36,415 nucleotides of DNA from CAJBLF01 sp964495905. Lineage in GTDB: Bacteria; Patescibacteriota; Gracilibacteria; Absconditabacterales; Absconditicoccaceae. Both the position numbers and the translations under genes were made by a program. Positions 9,610 through 20,210 of the stretch are shown piece after piece (the first letter of the stretch is position 1; each line of letters opens with the position of its first letter). The notes under the pieces are model-generated. The model saw nothing but the letters and a program-made list of their open reading frames with translations, ran no database searches and had not been told where the DNA came from. Location: positions 1 through 36,415 of the forward strand of contig CAZBWN010000006.1 of NCBI GenBank assembly GCA_964495905.1. Direction: 5' to 3'.

Positions 9610-9642
9610 GGGTCTGGTGATAATTTAAAGTTTTTTTTTTTT

Positions 9643-9759
9643 TGTCTCCCTTTGAAAAGGGAGAAGCCGAAGGCAGAGGGATTTATGGACTATAGTACTT
9701 TTGTCCTTAAATCCTCCACCCTGAAGGGTACCCCCCTCCTTTTTAAAAGGAGGACAAAA
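9643..9759. repeat. CTCCTTTTT-type inverted repeat element, copy 1
   Basis: TCTCCCTTTGAAAAGGGAGA and CCTCCTTTTTAAAAGGAGG form two hairpins around AAATCCTCCACCCTGAAGGG. A second, inverted copy occurs at 23413-23519. It fills the gap between the MazG-like and transglycosylase genes and has no coding potential. Confidence 0.7.
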
Positions 9760-9768
9760 AAATATTGC

Positions 9769-10620
9769 TTAATACGTATTCTTCAACTCCCAGTCCAAGG
9801 TCTTCAAAAACTTAGGCAATATCCCATATTTCAATGCTCCGCTATATGCTTCTCAATATCCATCAAACACATATTTTGGACTTTTAGGTAATATATTCCC
9901 ATATACTGTATTGCCACTAAGTGAATTATATAATGCGCCAAATCTGACAATTCAAGTAAAATCATATCAAGTGTAAGAAAGATTCGTTTTGAATTCAGTA
10001 TGTTCTTCTGCTTTATTGGCTTTTTCATATCGACTTATTTTATATTTGGAGAAGTCGATGAAGTCTTGCATGGTCTGGATAAACTTAGATTCCGTGATCT
10101 GCCCGGTTCCATAGTCCTTACTGAGGATCTGAAAAGGGCCATCACCATTTGCAGGCAGATAATACCCGCAATTGACTTCCCTATATCGTGTAGCTATCGT
10201 CAACGCAGTCGGAAAGTTGTTTGCGAAACTGATGCTGTCCATAGTATTGTACCATCATGTACAAGTATCTGTTGCCGTGATGCTCGTGCTCAGTCATCCG
10301 CTCCATTGATTGAAAAAGTCTTGCTTGCCTATCTTAGATACTGATTTGACTTTCACTTTTTCGTCGTTGACTTGAGTGACGAGATAGAGTCCCAATTCGC
10401 TGAGATAATAGTTGAGCTGTTCATATCCGCTAAACTGTTCTTGCAATGTTTTGAGTTGAGCGTAAAAATCCCGCTTGTCTTTCATATTTCCAGTGGTGAT
10501 GCTATCAAATTGAGTTTTGAGGAGTTTGATTTGAGCGATGTCTTGGCTCGTGGGTTGATATGCTGAGGTATATCCCAAAAAAAGTCAGATAAGAACTAGA
10601 GAAGCAATAATTTTTTTCAT
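9769..10620 (-). CDS. VirB1-like lytic transglycosylase
   Basis: A 283-residue secreted protein: hydrophobic signal peptide (about 4-20, ending TSAY), a helical region to about 110, then a transglycosylase-like core. The core has FPTALTIAT-x-YREVNCGYY (about 136-153) with the probable catalytic Glu148, followed by NGDGPFQI, the equivalent of the GxMQI motif of SLT domains. Such enzymes cut peptidoglycan to let type IV secretion machinery through the wall. It lies directly downstream of the two VirB6/TrbL-like genes, separated by a terminator, and so may have its own promoter (10684-10711). CGA at 10186-10188 (before YRE) is probably Trp, giving ATWYRE. TGA is read as Gly in at least six places. 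The family call rests on a few motifs. Confidence 0.75.
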
Positions 10621-10683
10621 TATAAAAAAGAAAAGATAAATCCATCCCTGCCTGAGCAAGGACTCAAAAAAAGGTCAACTTTT

Positions 10684-10711
10684 AATGTAAATTTATCTCA
10701 TTGATTTTCAA
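10684..10711 (-). promoter_or_regulatory. Candidate promoter of the transglycosylase gene
   Basis: On the minus strand, TTGAAA (10706-10711), 16 bases, TACATT (10684-10689), about 64 bases before the ATG and just after the upstream terminator. Confidence 0.4.
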
Positions 10712-10750
10712 GGACAAATGCACGAGTATACTCTGACTTTGACGTCATAA

Positions 10751-10786
10751 AAAAAACTCTCTCCGCCTATGAGGAAAGAGTTTTCA
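10751..10786 (-). terminator. Terminator of the VirB6/TrbL-like operon
   Basis: AACTCTCTCC (about 10755-10764) pairs with GAGGAAAGAGTT (10771-10782). On the minus strand it is followed by eight T residues. Confidence 0.8.
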
Positions 10787-10801
10787 AAGCATCTGAAAAT
10801 A

Positions 10802-12730
10802 TTATTGATTGCCATGATAGAAAGTGATTTTTTGAAGACCTGCATAATTAGTAGGTTCGGTAGATTTGCTTGCCTCATTTCATCACATGATACTGTAGAG
10901 TGCTTTTATATTCTGTGGATCATTGAAATATGTCTCAGGTTTTGTATCACCAGTCCATGGCTTAAATTTATTTTCGGCACCAAGGGTGTTATTAAGTCCT
11001 TCAAGTTTACGATTATCCCTCAACAACGATTCAACATTCGCCATCCATCTCTTATTATCGACCGATAATCATTTCTGTCTATCTTTAGCCAATGCTCTTG
11101 ATGTGTCAAAGAAACTTGTATAATTGCTATTGTCCATAGCTAATTTGTTGAGTTTATTATAGTCATTATCTGTCCATCAATGCTGTAACCCCATTTCGTC
11201 AGCCATAAAATTATTGAATTTATCTTCATTTTTTTCAAAGCTTCATTCTTTCATCTCACCAAATTCTCCTGCTTTATTTACACCAAATCATTCTGCAAGT
11301 TTTTTTGTTTGTCATTCTCTGATGCTATTCATAGCACCCACGGACATACCTCATCACATAGGAAGGATAGGAAGGGTTTTTGCCGATTTTTCAATCCGAT
11401 CGACCATAGGGCTCATCATTTCAGAGATGGGTGATCATTTACCTGAAGTGACAGCCATCTTAATGAATTGTCGGATCAAAAAAGTGGTAAGGAAAAAGAT
11501 GAGCAGATTGACAAAGATTGTCTGTCATGTCTCTGTGATGGCTGTAGTCTTAAAGGGATCTTTCCCCAATATATCGTTCTCTTGGATTTGTATCGTGCTT
11601 ATGCCTTCTATCGCCAATGTAGAACTGCTTCATAAGACAGATACGGTCACTCCATTGAAACTTTTTGGTAATGTACCCTGCATGATGCTCTGGATACTTG
11701 TCACAAGGATAAGGATCATAGAAAAGCCCGCAACAAAAATCACCGGCTTGAAGACAAGATCGATCATCACCGAAAATTTGAGATATTTCCCTATTCATCA
11801 GCTTTTTCATCCCAGTCATTCATCTTTGAAAAACACCTGAGAAAGTACAAGCAACGGTGAAGCGATGACAAAAATCCGGAGGAACGCTACTCTGATGATA
11901 TTCGCGATGAGCAGTAAAGCAAGCCCTATCGTATAGAGGAAGATCAAAACGAATCTCAGGAGAAATGATATAGTAAGCGCTTCCGCACTGGCGCCTCATT
12001 CGGTATTCATATAATTTTGGAATTTGAAGACACTGAATCAGAGATAGATAAGAGGTCAGCTTACAGAGTTATAGGTCGGTAATATGCTTTCTCGATTTGA
12101 TGTAGTTGCGGGTTGTTCAGTAGTAGAAATAGGTTTCATGGTGTTTGCGCCAAAAAGATCTATTTCATATTTTTTGTATACATTATTAGTCATAGACTTT
12201 CTGATCTGTTCTTGAAGATCAGGACTGGATTGTAAAAAACTGCTTGGAAATGCGCCTACGGCTGTAGTGGCTATCGTAGAGATATCTACCACCGCTCCTA
12301 CGAGAAACCGACTTGCCTGGATAAGTATCCCTGCAATCAATGTCTTTGTGATGATGCCTTTGATATCTATCTTATTTTTACCGACCAGATTTTGAATGAT
12401 GTTTCGGAGCACGATAGCTATCAATCCGAAGTTTGCAAAGTTTTTCATGATATTCCGGATTTTCCAAAGATAGATATCCATATGGATGATAGACGCATAT
12501 ACTCGATCATTGGTCATGAGCTTTCCGGCGATGATAGCAAGGATAATCCATCATCGTGAACAGAGTGAGAGTATGGTGTTCAGAAGTTTTTGTGCTTCGC
12601 TCACTCAAGCGTTAGCAGCAGTTTGTGCATAGGTAGGGAGGACAAAGAAAAATCAGACAATGAAAATCACACTGACGATTTTGATCGTCGTAGGATGAAA
12701 CAATGTTCTGATGATTTTTCTTAGGGTCAT
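10802..12730 (-). CDS. VirB6/TrbL-like secretion membrane protein 1
   Basis: A 642-residue polytopic membrane protein. It has an N-terminal leader helix (about 13-30), then VYASIIHMDIYLWKI-x-NIMKNFANFGL (about 75-100) and KTLIAGILIQAS-x-FL (about 122-137). Five or more membrane spans follow up to about 430, then a hydrophilic helical tail (about 470-642) rich in Met, Lys and Asn. This is the layout of VirB6/TrbL channel proteins in candidate-phyla secretion systems. Its first 200 residues are clearly homologous to the next gene upstream, and the DNA is alike at 12301-12356 versus 14783-14838. It is co-transcribed with that gene (21-bp gap). CGG at 12455-12457 aligns with TGG in the paralogue. 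Many TGA = Gly codons, including runs such as GGxSGG. Confidence 0.82.
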
Positions 12731-12751
12731 AGAGGTCTGATAAAGTAAAGG

Positions 12752-15250
12752 TTATGGATTGGCTTTTGGTGTAATGGTTTCACTTTTTACTACATATCTA
12801 TTTTGAGCATTTGAATCGGTATTTTTTGTTATAGTGAATTTTGTATTATCAATAGTTTTTTCATATCATGTAGGATTTGCTGCAAGTAAAGCTTCCATAG
12901 TATCTTTATTGGCCACATCATTTACTTTTTTAGAAAGATCATCTACAGTAGAAGTTTTTTGTATTTTTACTAGAGATTCAAATTTGGTTGTTGCTTCTGC
13001 TTTAGCTATATTTTCAAACCATGATTTATTTCCGCTTGCTTCACCAATAGCTGTTTTTCGTGATTCTTTATCTGTATTATCTGGTAATTTTGATAATTTA
13101 TCATAAAATACTTTTTCATTTCCTGTTATCATTGCTGGAGTGACGTTTGCTACAGTAATTCATTTTTCTGTAGCTATGCTAGCCTTTATTTGGTCTGGGG
13201 TAATTGTTGTGTTTTTCATGATATTGTCTACGTTTGTGGCACTTAATGCAGTTCAAGTTCCTCAAGCCGCTTTGCTTGGTCACTCCAACCGATTTGTCAC
13301 TACCTCTCTATCACTCTGTTGCCTATTATCTACCCAGGTATTTGGTATATTGCTGATGACGTTAGCAGCACCACCGATACCGACTCATGCTCCACCTTGA
13401 CCGATAGGTAAGACAGGAAGCGTGCTGAAAACATTTGTACCGAATTTTTGTATTTCACCGCCGATCTTTTCACCGAGTGAATTAGCTTTGATAGCAGCAA
13501 ATACGATAGTCCGCAAAAGTCCTATAGCAAAGAAATTGACTATCAATCGAGAAAACCGATCAAGCGATCATCCTCGATCAAAGTTCTTGAATTCCAATGA
13601 AGTAGGTCCCATTTGCATTGCTGAATTTCCTGGAGTTATAGGAGCGATAGATTGTACTTGAAAGCTTTCCAAAACTGCTGGAGCGATATTTGTGGTATCA
13701 GATTTGAATCAATTGACAAGCGCGGTCATAAAGATGAGCGAGATACTCAGTGCAGCTACCGTGATCACGGGGGCAAAGATAAGCTTTACGACATTCATGA
13801 TATCCAGATGTTTATCAAAGTCTCCCATCTTGGGTATGACATCTCCAAAGACTTTTTTGATGACGAGAAACGGTGATGCAGCGATATAGAGCCAAAGCAT
13901 ACCTACTCTCGCAATCAACACTACTGCTAGCGCAAGCAACGGAAAAAATAACGCGATAGCGACCAGAGTCTTGATGAGGAAGATACCTGAGGTCTCTGAA
14001 GTCGTAGAGATGTTGGTATCCGTAAGCTGTGCAAAATTTAATAATGAGGAATACATAGTGACAAGGGGTCCTACAAATCATTTAGATTTGTTGATGAGGT
14101 CAGAGACCGTCATAGCGAGGACATTACCAGATTCAAACCATGTTTTTCATCACTGCATTCATAGGGTTGAAGAAACTATATTTGTAGGAGTAGTGCTTGT
14201 TACAAGGTCCATAAAAGATATCTGCATCTCAGTGGCATTTGAACTATTTGCATAATTAGAATTGATATCAGCAAATCCAGCTCAACACGCTCATAGATTA
14301 GGTGTAGGTCATGAGATTTTTATGACATAATTACAAGCTTCTCGTGGTCATCGATCAGGCTGAGCATTGAGCACCCGATCCAAATCGCCCTGATATTGGA
14401 TACCATTTACGTTTTTTAGATGTGGAAACTCGTTGTATATGACGACCTGATTGCTCAAAGCCACGCAAGCGCTTTGTCCTATTCAGAAGATATCGCTATT
14501 CCTATATTGTGCTTCTGTAAATTCCCTTCCGACCACATATCATTTGACTACCTTACAAGGAGAGAGATCTATCTTTTTGACGGTATTTCAATCCTTATAT
14601 GTTGTAGAATAGGAGACTTTGAAGTCATTGCCGGCACTAGAGATGACACTGAATTTACTAAGATCTAGAACGCTATTTACGGTCAATATCTTTTGCTGGC
14701 CCATATCCGTATTTTTCAATACACTGAGCGGAAGCCCTCCTACCGCATAAGTTGCTATCGTAGAGACATCAATCAATGCCGCCATCAGAAATCGGCTTGC
14801 TTGGATAAGTATCCCTGCAATCAAAGTCTTTTTGATGATCTCCATAGGTCATTTATCATCTTTGGTTGTAAAGAGATTTTTGATGATTGCAAAGAGCACC
14901 ATAAATCACAGCGTGAAGTTGGCGAAGTTTTTTATCATATTCCAAAATTTCCAGAGGGGAGCATCGAGATGGAAGAGAGAAGCATAGACGAGCGTATTAT
15001 CCAATGCAAGTCCTGCTACGACCAAGAGCGGCCAGAGGAGAAGATAGATTATTTTGAGGATCATATTGAGTATCTGCCAGAGGTTCATGGTACTGAGAGA
15101 TGAACTTGTTGGATTTGTAGTGGTAATTTGTGTTTGTGCATGCACTTGTTCTCCTACTCCCACATATCCATTCAAAAAAATACCTGAACATCACATGATG
15201 AGCAATATCCCCAATATCCTTTTTATAAGCTTAGCTCTCAATCGTTTCAT
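12752..15250 (-). CDS. VirB6/TrbL-like secretion membrane protein 2
   Basis: An 832-residue polytopic membrane protein, larger than its downstream paralogue. Leader helix (about 9-28), membrane helices at about 55-75, 95-120 and 128-150 including KTLIAGILIQAS-x-FL, and the shared VYASLFHLDAPLWKFWNMIK (about 83-102). A Cys-containing extracellular insert of about 200 residues (about 170-370) is absent from the paralogue. More helices follow (about 405-510), then a Gly-rich segment and a long soluble tail rich in Thr/Lys/Asn (about 640-832). The start is ATG 15248-15250, with a good promoter 114 bases upstream. It carries more than 20 in-frame TGA codons. The Cys residues in the insert suggest disulfides outside the membrane (inference). 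Most likely a channel or platform subunit. Confidence 0.82.
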
Positions 15251-15363
15251 ATTATTTAATAAGATTAAATATTGAAAGGTTGAAATATTGAAAAGTTGAA
15301 AGATTATGGTATTTTTTTTATTTTTCCACATTTCCATTTTTCCATATTTCCACTTTATTTAAA

Positions 15364-15392
15364 ATTATATTCGCAAACCATGAAAACACCAA
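15364..15392 (-). promoter_or_regulatory. Promoter of the VirB6/TrbL-like operon
   Basis: On the minus strand, TTGGTG (15387-15392), 17 bases, TATAAT (15364-15369). The leader is long and made of TTTCCA/TTGAAA-rich low-complexity DNA (15260-15360). Confidence 0.55.
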
Positions 15393-15421
15393 ATAAATAG
15401 ACGCTTTCACTCCTTGTTAAC

Positions 15422-15449
15422 TTGCAATTTTACGGAATTTATGTATAAG
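15422..15449 (+). promoter_or_regulatory. Promoter of the tsaB-like gene
   Basis: TTGCAA (15422-15427), 16 bases, TATAAG (15444-15449), about 54 bases before the chosen ATG and back to back with the VirB6-like promoter. Confidence 0.55.
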
Positions 15450-15502
15450 ATGTGTCTAAATCTATAAAAAACCTTTATTGTTGATATTTCTCTATGCTTT
15501 TT

Positions 15503-16096
15503 ATGAATATCTCTAGTGATCGGGTACATCTTCTTGATGATCAGGATGAAACATTTCTTGAACGCAACGGTATCGAAAATACCCTATGACCGAGACTTTT
15601 GGATTACACCAAAACTCATCCCGTAGAGACGATTGTATTGCTCAACGGACCCGGTGGTTTTACCAATCTCAGAGTAGGGACATTGACGCTCAATATGCTC
15701 AACACGCTCCTGGAACATGATACGGGAACGTTTATCCCGCTTGCTTCCCTCACCAAGATTGACCTCTACACCTACGCATATAAGCAATGACGGCTGCCAA
15801 GATATGGGATTCTCTACATCGGACAAAAACGTAATATCCGACGTTATGATTTTCAAGAAAATACTCATCAACAGATCACTTTAGAAGAGACACAATATTC
15901 TGATGACACTTTCCTCGATTGGGTCCATGATCCGTATCGGCCTACTACCGACGAGATGGTTTCCTTTTCCATGGGGAACAATACTCTCTACCTTCATTAC
16001 AAAGGCGACTCACACACCATAGAACTTGGAGAACTTAAACTCCCTTTGACCATGACCGTAGAGCCAGAATACATGATACAACCGACTTTAAATTAA
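15503..16096 (+). CDS. tsaB: TsaB-like tRNA threonylcarbamoylation protein
   Basis: A 197-residue protein with VLLNGPGGFTNLRVGTLTLN (about 51-70), equivalent to the GPGSFTGLRIG block of TsaB, the partner of TsaD in making the t6A37 modification of ANN-decoding tRNAs. It is also preceded by the usual PVETIVLL region. The N-terminal strand motif of the ASKHA fold is poorly conserved, and the C-terminal half (SMGNNTLYLHYKGDSHTIE) is divergent, so it may be a degenerate TsaB. ATG 15494 in the same frame is an alternative start; neither has a Shine-Dalgarno sequence. Two TGA codons are read as Gly. Its stop lies in an AT-rich 3' element. The next gene is ruvX. Confidence 0.7.
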
Positions 16097-16134
16097 TGAA
16101 AAATGAATAATGTAGAATGAATAATGTTGGTATC
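16091..16134. repeat. AT-rich 3'-end element (tsaB copy)
   Basis: Begins in the last two codons of the tsaB-like gene as TTAATGAAAAATGAATAATG and ends in ATAATGTTGGTAT. The lexA copy (minus strand, 30861-30903) has the same beginning and the same TAATAATGTTGGTAT end. Confidence 0.65.
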
Positions 16135-16199
16135 TTTTTTTGATAAATATATTCCATCATTATTAATTATTAATTTTTAATTATTAATTATCTTCCCCC

Positions 16200-16667
16200 A
16201 TGCAAACAAACTATCGCAAACAGAAATGTATCCTCGGTATCGATCGAGGGACAAAATATATCGGGTTGGCATACGCGCTTCCAGGAAGCGATGTAGTTTT
16301 TCCTATCGGATATATCCTCAACGACAAGATGATGTATTTTAACGTCGCAGGTATCATAGAAAAACACAATGTCGGCAAAATCATGCTCTGACGACCGAGC
16401 AAACAAAAAAATATCCAAGTAAGGATCCAAGACTTCATGAAGACCCTCGGATATATCATAGAAAATAGGGAGATAGAGATCCAGCTTGTAGAGGAGGATT
16501 ACACGAGCGTACAATCAGGGGAGATCACCTCAAATTTCAAAAAGAATGCTGCGGAAGATACCGTCAGCGCGATGCTTATTTTGGAAAGAGGATTGAACGA
16601 CAATAAAAAATCAGCTAGTGAAAAAGAAGAAACTGCTACACCAGAAACTGAAGAAAATATCGCATAA
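16200..16667 (+). CDS. ruvX: Putative pre-16S rRNA nuclease / Holliday junction resolvase-like RuvX
   Basis: A 155-residue YqgF/RuvX-family RNase-H-fold protein. The first catalytic Asp is in LGID-x-GTKYIGLAYA (about 12-27). It is followed by AGIIEKHNVGKIMLG-x-PSK, the second acidic residue in IQLVEEDYTS (about 98-107), and AAEDTVSAMLILE near the end. The residue after GID is encoded by CGA; the family usually has an aromatic residue here, so Trp is likely. TGA encodes Gly in IMLG. The C-terminal tail is Glu/Ala/Thr-rich. The role is 5' maturation of 16S rRNA and/or recombination. It follows the tsaB-like gene by 103 bases of AT-rich DNA. Confidence 0.9.
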
Positions 16668-16675
16668 TTTTTTTT

Positions 16676-16720
16676 GTTGTCATTGCGAGGAATCCGCCTA
16701 GGCGGAGACAAAGCAATCTC
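16676..16720. repeat. GTCATTGCGA-family repeat, short copy
   Basis: GTTGTCATTGCGAGGAATCC followed by the palindrome CCGCCTAGGCGG and AGACAAAGCAATCTC. It matches the left arm of 9183-9267 and the in-frame copy at 25387-25418. Confidence 0.75.
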
Positions 16721-16753
16721 TATGTTTATTTTATTCATGCTTACATAATAATC

Positions 16754-17389
16754 ATGTCTAAGTTATTAAGAGATGATATAGAATATGCTGTGCATTGCGA
16801 TGATGAAGGCAAGATTATTTGACCCATTTCAAAAATTCATGCACATATAAAATGAGTCAGAGAAACATTATGTCATTATAGTACATGGTCTATGGTATTT
16901 AATCCTGTTTTATGAAAATACTGAATTCAATTAAAAAATCCAAAAAAACAGGATAGCTCGACATGAGGTAAATGGGATATGTGAGTGGCATGACATAATT
17001 GTTATGTTGAAAACAATGATTGATGCAGATATCTAGATTTTGAAGAAAATTTGGAAAAAGAAGCTGAAGAAGAAATTTGAATTCAACTGAAAATGTATAA
17101 AAACTTAGATGATTTTTTGAAAGCATACAAACAATTAAAACACGGTTCTATTTGATATATTTTTGATAGATTTCTGTATTCGACAGAGGTGAATAAAGAA
17201 TTTGTATGACTTGGGTTTATAGTAACTTGTGAAACAGAATTAAAATTTACCGATAACGAAGTCGTAGATTTTAAATGGTTATATCCAGACGAACTTTTAG
17301 AATTCATACATACAGAGAAAAACATTTGTGAGCCATTGAAATTAGTTTATGAAAAAGCGGAAATATTCAGAAAAGAAATATTGAAATAA
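16754..17389 (+). CDS. Nudix hydrolase (Idi-like)
   Basis: A 211-residue protein with a Nudix box spread as GGKWDMGVAGHN (about 75-86) and then FEENLEKEAEEEIGI (about 102-116), fitting GX5EX7REUXEEXGU with Lys for the usual Arg. The flanking segments (TWSMVFNP near 48-55, and FKWLYPDELLEFI near the end) resemble isopentenyl-diphosphate isomerase-like and related Nudix hydrolases acting on diphosphate substrates. The substrate is unknown. It is one of the genes richest in TGA = Gly, including two within the Nudix box. ATG 16754 is chosen; a GTCATTGCGA repeat lies just upstream and a good terminator follows. Confidence 0.85.
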
Positions 17390-17407
17390 AAGTCATAATA
17401 TATCCTC

Positions 17408-17438
17408 ATCACTCCATTACCGGAGTGATTTTTTTTTA
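17408..17438 (+). terminator. Terminator of the Nudix gene
   Basis: ATCACTCC (17408-17415) pairs with GGAGTGAT (17422-17429), followed by nine T residues. Confidence 0.85.
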
Positions 17439-17445
17439 TAAAAAT

Positions 17446-17472
17446 AAAAAAAAGCTCGTACATACACGAGCT
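17446..17472 (-). terminator. Terminator of the 17494-17898 gene
   Basis: AGCTCGT (17453-17459) pairs with ACGAGCT (17466-17472). On the minus strand it is followed by an eight-T run. Confidence 0.8.
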
Positions 17473-17493
17473 AGAATGATGTTGATAATGGAG

Positions 17494-17898
17494 TTATTTT
17501 TTAGATAACCAACCATACCAAACCACTGGAAAATGAGTTGTAATGATCATTATTAATGTCTCAAATGGTAGTTGTTTAGTTATTTTATCCAAATCCAAAT
17601 GATGTTTAAATTTTTGTATTTTTTCTTTGGTTTGAACCTTTTTTTTGTTATTTTCAATATCAGCAGACTTCCAAAAATTATTTACATCGGACTGTGTTTT
17701 GAATTCCACAGTACCTAGATTGATATCATCGATTTCAATCCATAACTTAATGGTATATAATTTAGTCATGCTAAAATGAAGATTAAGCCATTCTACACTG
17801 TCTACTGAGGAATGTTCACTGTTTCGAAAATGAATAACATATTCAACTGGGTTGTTTTTTGCTGCTGCATGTTTTTTAATAAAATTTACATTTTTCAT
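17494..17898 (-). CDS. Hypothetical protein, unknown
   Basis: A 134-residue protein without TGA, starting at ATG 17896-17898 and ending at TAA 17494-17496. It is mixed alpha/beta: a predicted beta-rich first half (EYVIHFRNSE, YTIKLWIEIDD, GTVEFKTQ) and a Lys-rich helix (ENNKKKVQTKEKIQKF) leading to an amphipathic or hydrophobic C-terminus (LIMIITTHFPVVWYGWL), perhaps membrane-associated. It has its own terminator and an AT-rich leader. No family recognised. Confidence 0.6.
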   Translation of the reverse strand: MKNVNFIKKHAAAKNNPVEYVIHFRNSEHSSVDSVEWLNLHFSMTKLYTIKLWIEIDDINLGTVEFKTQSDVNNFWKSADIENNKKKVQTKEKIQKFKHHLDLDKITKQLPFETLIMIITTHFPVVWYGWLSKK

Positions 17899-17970
17899 AT
17901 ATTTTTTTATTTTTAAGTTTATTTTTTTATTAGCATATCTTTTTATAAGAAAAAGTCAATGTCTCGTTTT

Positions 17971-18711
17971 TTAGTCAACTTGCAACAATTCTATCTCACC
18001 TGTATTTTTACCTGGCTTGCCCGCCGTGGCGGGTAAAATATTTTTTTTCAGAAAAAACTTGCTATAATTCTGCCCTTGCTCGTGATCAATCGGGAGCTGG
18101 AACAAGAAGAGGATGTGGTGCGTTCTCAAGTAGTGAAGCAGCTTCTTAGACTCTTCATCCATAGACAAAAAATCAGAAAAAATCACGATTGCTCTTCTGT
18201 TTTTTTCTTTTGCTGCAGTGTTCAAAAAAGTATGTAATAATGACTCATATATTTTTTTAGTCTTTTTTACTTTCGCTAGAATTCAATGCAAGGTATCTAT
18301 CGTTTCATCGGTGTTTCTTTTAGTCATTTTTTCTACCAGTTTCGCTGACCCAAAAAACTTCTGTTCTGGAGAAAAAAATCTGATGCTGATCTGTTGTTTT
18401 TGGCAATAGGAAACGATATCTTCCGCATACGCACGAACCTGCTCCGCATTTGCTATCTTACCACCTCTTCGATTGTAGTTGATATCAAAAAATATATCTA
18501 AATTAAGCGATCTTTCTTGCTGGAAAATGTTGGTATAGAGTTCCTGATATTTTGCTGATAATTTTCGATTGATTTGTGACGCGCTATCGCCGGCAGAATA
18601 TTTTCTCACATCTACTTTCTCGCTCCCTGCTCATTTCATGATATGCTGAAAAACACCAAATCGTTTGCCGACTATCGGTCTCGTGAGTTTGATGGTGAAT
18701 TTTTTTTGCAT
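17971..18711 (-). CDS. DUF58-domain protein
   Basis: A 246-residue protein matching the DUF58 core: GAGSEKVDVRKYSAGDSASQ (about 28-47), IN-x-KLSAK (about 48-55) and FQQERSLNLDIFFDIN (about 63-78). The second half is a degenerate VWA-like fold with AIVIFSDFLSMDEESKKLL (about 180-198). DUF58 proteins usually act with MoxR AAA+ ATPases; none is in the window. The family motif has Trp after I-N/D; here that codon is CGA (18565-18567), an argument for CGA = Trp. N-terminal membrane helices seen in some homologues are missing. The C-terminus (NILPATAGKPGKN) is encoded by an inserted palindrome at 18010-18038. It is co-directional with murE and rsmE. Confidence 0.78.
18010..18038. repeat. In-frame GC palindrome in the DUF58 gene
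   Basis: CCCGCC (18020-18025) / GGCGGG (18028-18033) with flanking ACCTGGCTTG and TAAAAT. It adds a short Pro/Ala/Gly stretch near the C-terminus. Confidence 0.65.
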
Positions 18712-18822
18712 GAAAGATGAAGAAATATAATGAAAAGTGAAAAATGAAAAGTGAAAAACGTAGGATTTTGTGTGTATGGACTATTGTTATATACTAAGTG
18801 ACTATAGTTTGTGATAAGATAT

Positions 18823-18863
18823 TACAAACATTATTAATTATTCATTATTAATTATTCATTAAG
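18823..18863. repeat. AT-rich 3'-end element (murE copy)
   Basis: On the minus strand, two tandem TTAATGAATAATTAATAATG-like units begin within the last murE codons and supply its TAA. Related to 5331-5370, 16091-16134 and 30861-30903. Confidence 0.65.
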
Positions 18864-20161
18864 TTTCTCAACACCTCCTCCTTATCACTCCATTTCCTCT
18901 TCCCAAAATTCGTCAACTGCATGGTCTCATGGCCCTTGCCAGCAAACATGACAATGTCTCATTCTTTAGCTATTTCACAAGCAAACTTGATAGCCAATGT
19001 TCTCTCGGGGATGAGGAAAAGATCTTTTCCTTGCTGTTTATTTTTGATATTCATTACAAGTTGTTCAATGATTTCAAGTCTGTTTTCTGTATCAGGATCA
19101 TCGTCCGTCGCAATAACGATATCGCTGTATTGGGCTGCTATCTCTCCCATGATCGGTCTCTTGGTCTTGTCCCTATTTCCTGGCGCTCAGAAGAGCGTGA
19201 TGAGTCTTCCGGTTCATTTTATTTTGCTGAGATAATCCAACGTTTTTTCTAACGCATCGGGAGTATGGGCGAAGTCTACAAAATAACGGATTCAATTTTT
19301 TTCTATCTGTTCCATTCTTCCTGTCACGGTTTCAAACCCTTCTATGGATTTGATGACTTGATTGATATCAACTCCCATCTGCAATACGACACTCAGCGCT
19401 GCCAAGATATTATAGACGTTGAATTCACCGACGAGCTTGGTTTTCACGTCATAAGATTGCCCAAGATAGTTGAATGAAAACGTAGTTCCTGTATGAGATA
19501 TTTGGATATTGCTTGCTCTGAGATTGGATGATGCATTGATGCTATAACTCAACTTCTTATCAAACGGCATATCCTCAAATCGTTGTTTTCCTATCTTGTC
19601 ATCAGCAGGAAACGCTGCGTATTTATCCTGTTTCTTATTTTCTAATACATATCTGAATAATTTTTCTTTGGCTTTGGTATAGCGTTCAAATGTTCCGTGG
19701 AAATCCAGATGATCATGAGTGATATTCGTCAATACCGCAAAGTCGAATTCCACTCCCTCAAATCTATATTGATTTAATCCATGTGATGATGCTTCAAGTA
19801 CAGCGATTTTGCATCCGGAATCTTTTGCCGTTGCAAGGATTGATTGCAGATCAAACACATCAAGCGAGGTCATTTTTTTATTATTTTCTAGGTCCTGATT
19901 TCCGATCTTGATATTCGCAGTGCTGACCATGACGGTCTTGGAGACATGTTCATTCAATATCTTATGGAGCAGATTCACCGTAGTCGTTTTCCCATTCGTC
20001 CCAGTCACTCCGATCACGAAAAAATTCTTTGACGGCGACCCGTAGACCATGTTCGCAACCTGTCCCATAAACCTTTTTCGCAACTGATAGATCACGCTAT
20101 CTTTGAGCGCAAAATATAATTTGTCGTAGAATGTTATTTTTTTGATGAGAGTTTTGAACAT
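18848..20161 (-). CDS. murE: UDP-MurNAc-tripeptide synthetase
   Basis: A 437-residue Mur ligase that adds the third amino acid of the peptidoglycan stem in the cytoplasm. The ATP-binding loop GVTGTNGKTTT (about 51-61), LEASSHGLNQYRF, NITHDHLDFHGTFERYTKAK (with the Lys that is carbamylated in the family), DFAHTPDALEKTL and GAPGNRDKTKRP are all present. The substrate-selecting motif, DNPR in diaminopimelate-adding enzymes, is DDPD here (in TDDDPDTENR), so the added residue cannot be assumed to be meso-DAP. The N-terminal domain is shorter than usual. TGA encodes conserved Gly in several places. It shows that the cell builds peptidoglycan, relevant to the wall hydrolases in this window. No Shine-Dalgarno sequence. 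Confidence 0.95.
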
Positions 20162-20210
20162 ATCAACAATTATAATTTAAAATGAATAATGAATATGTTT
20201 TTTATTTATT

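Noticed and set aside
11214..11840. A 208-codon open frame on the plus strand
   Set aside because: It is antisense to the VirB6/TrbL-like gene 10802-12730, whose frame is continuous with TGA = Gly and shares motifs with its paralogue; the antisense product has no recognisable features.
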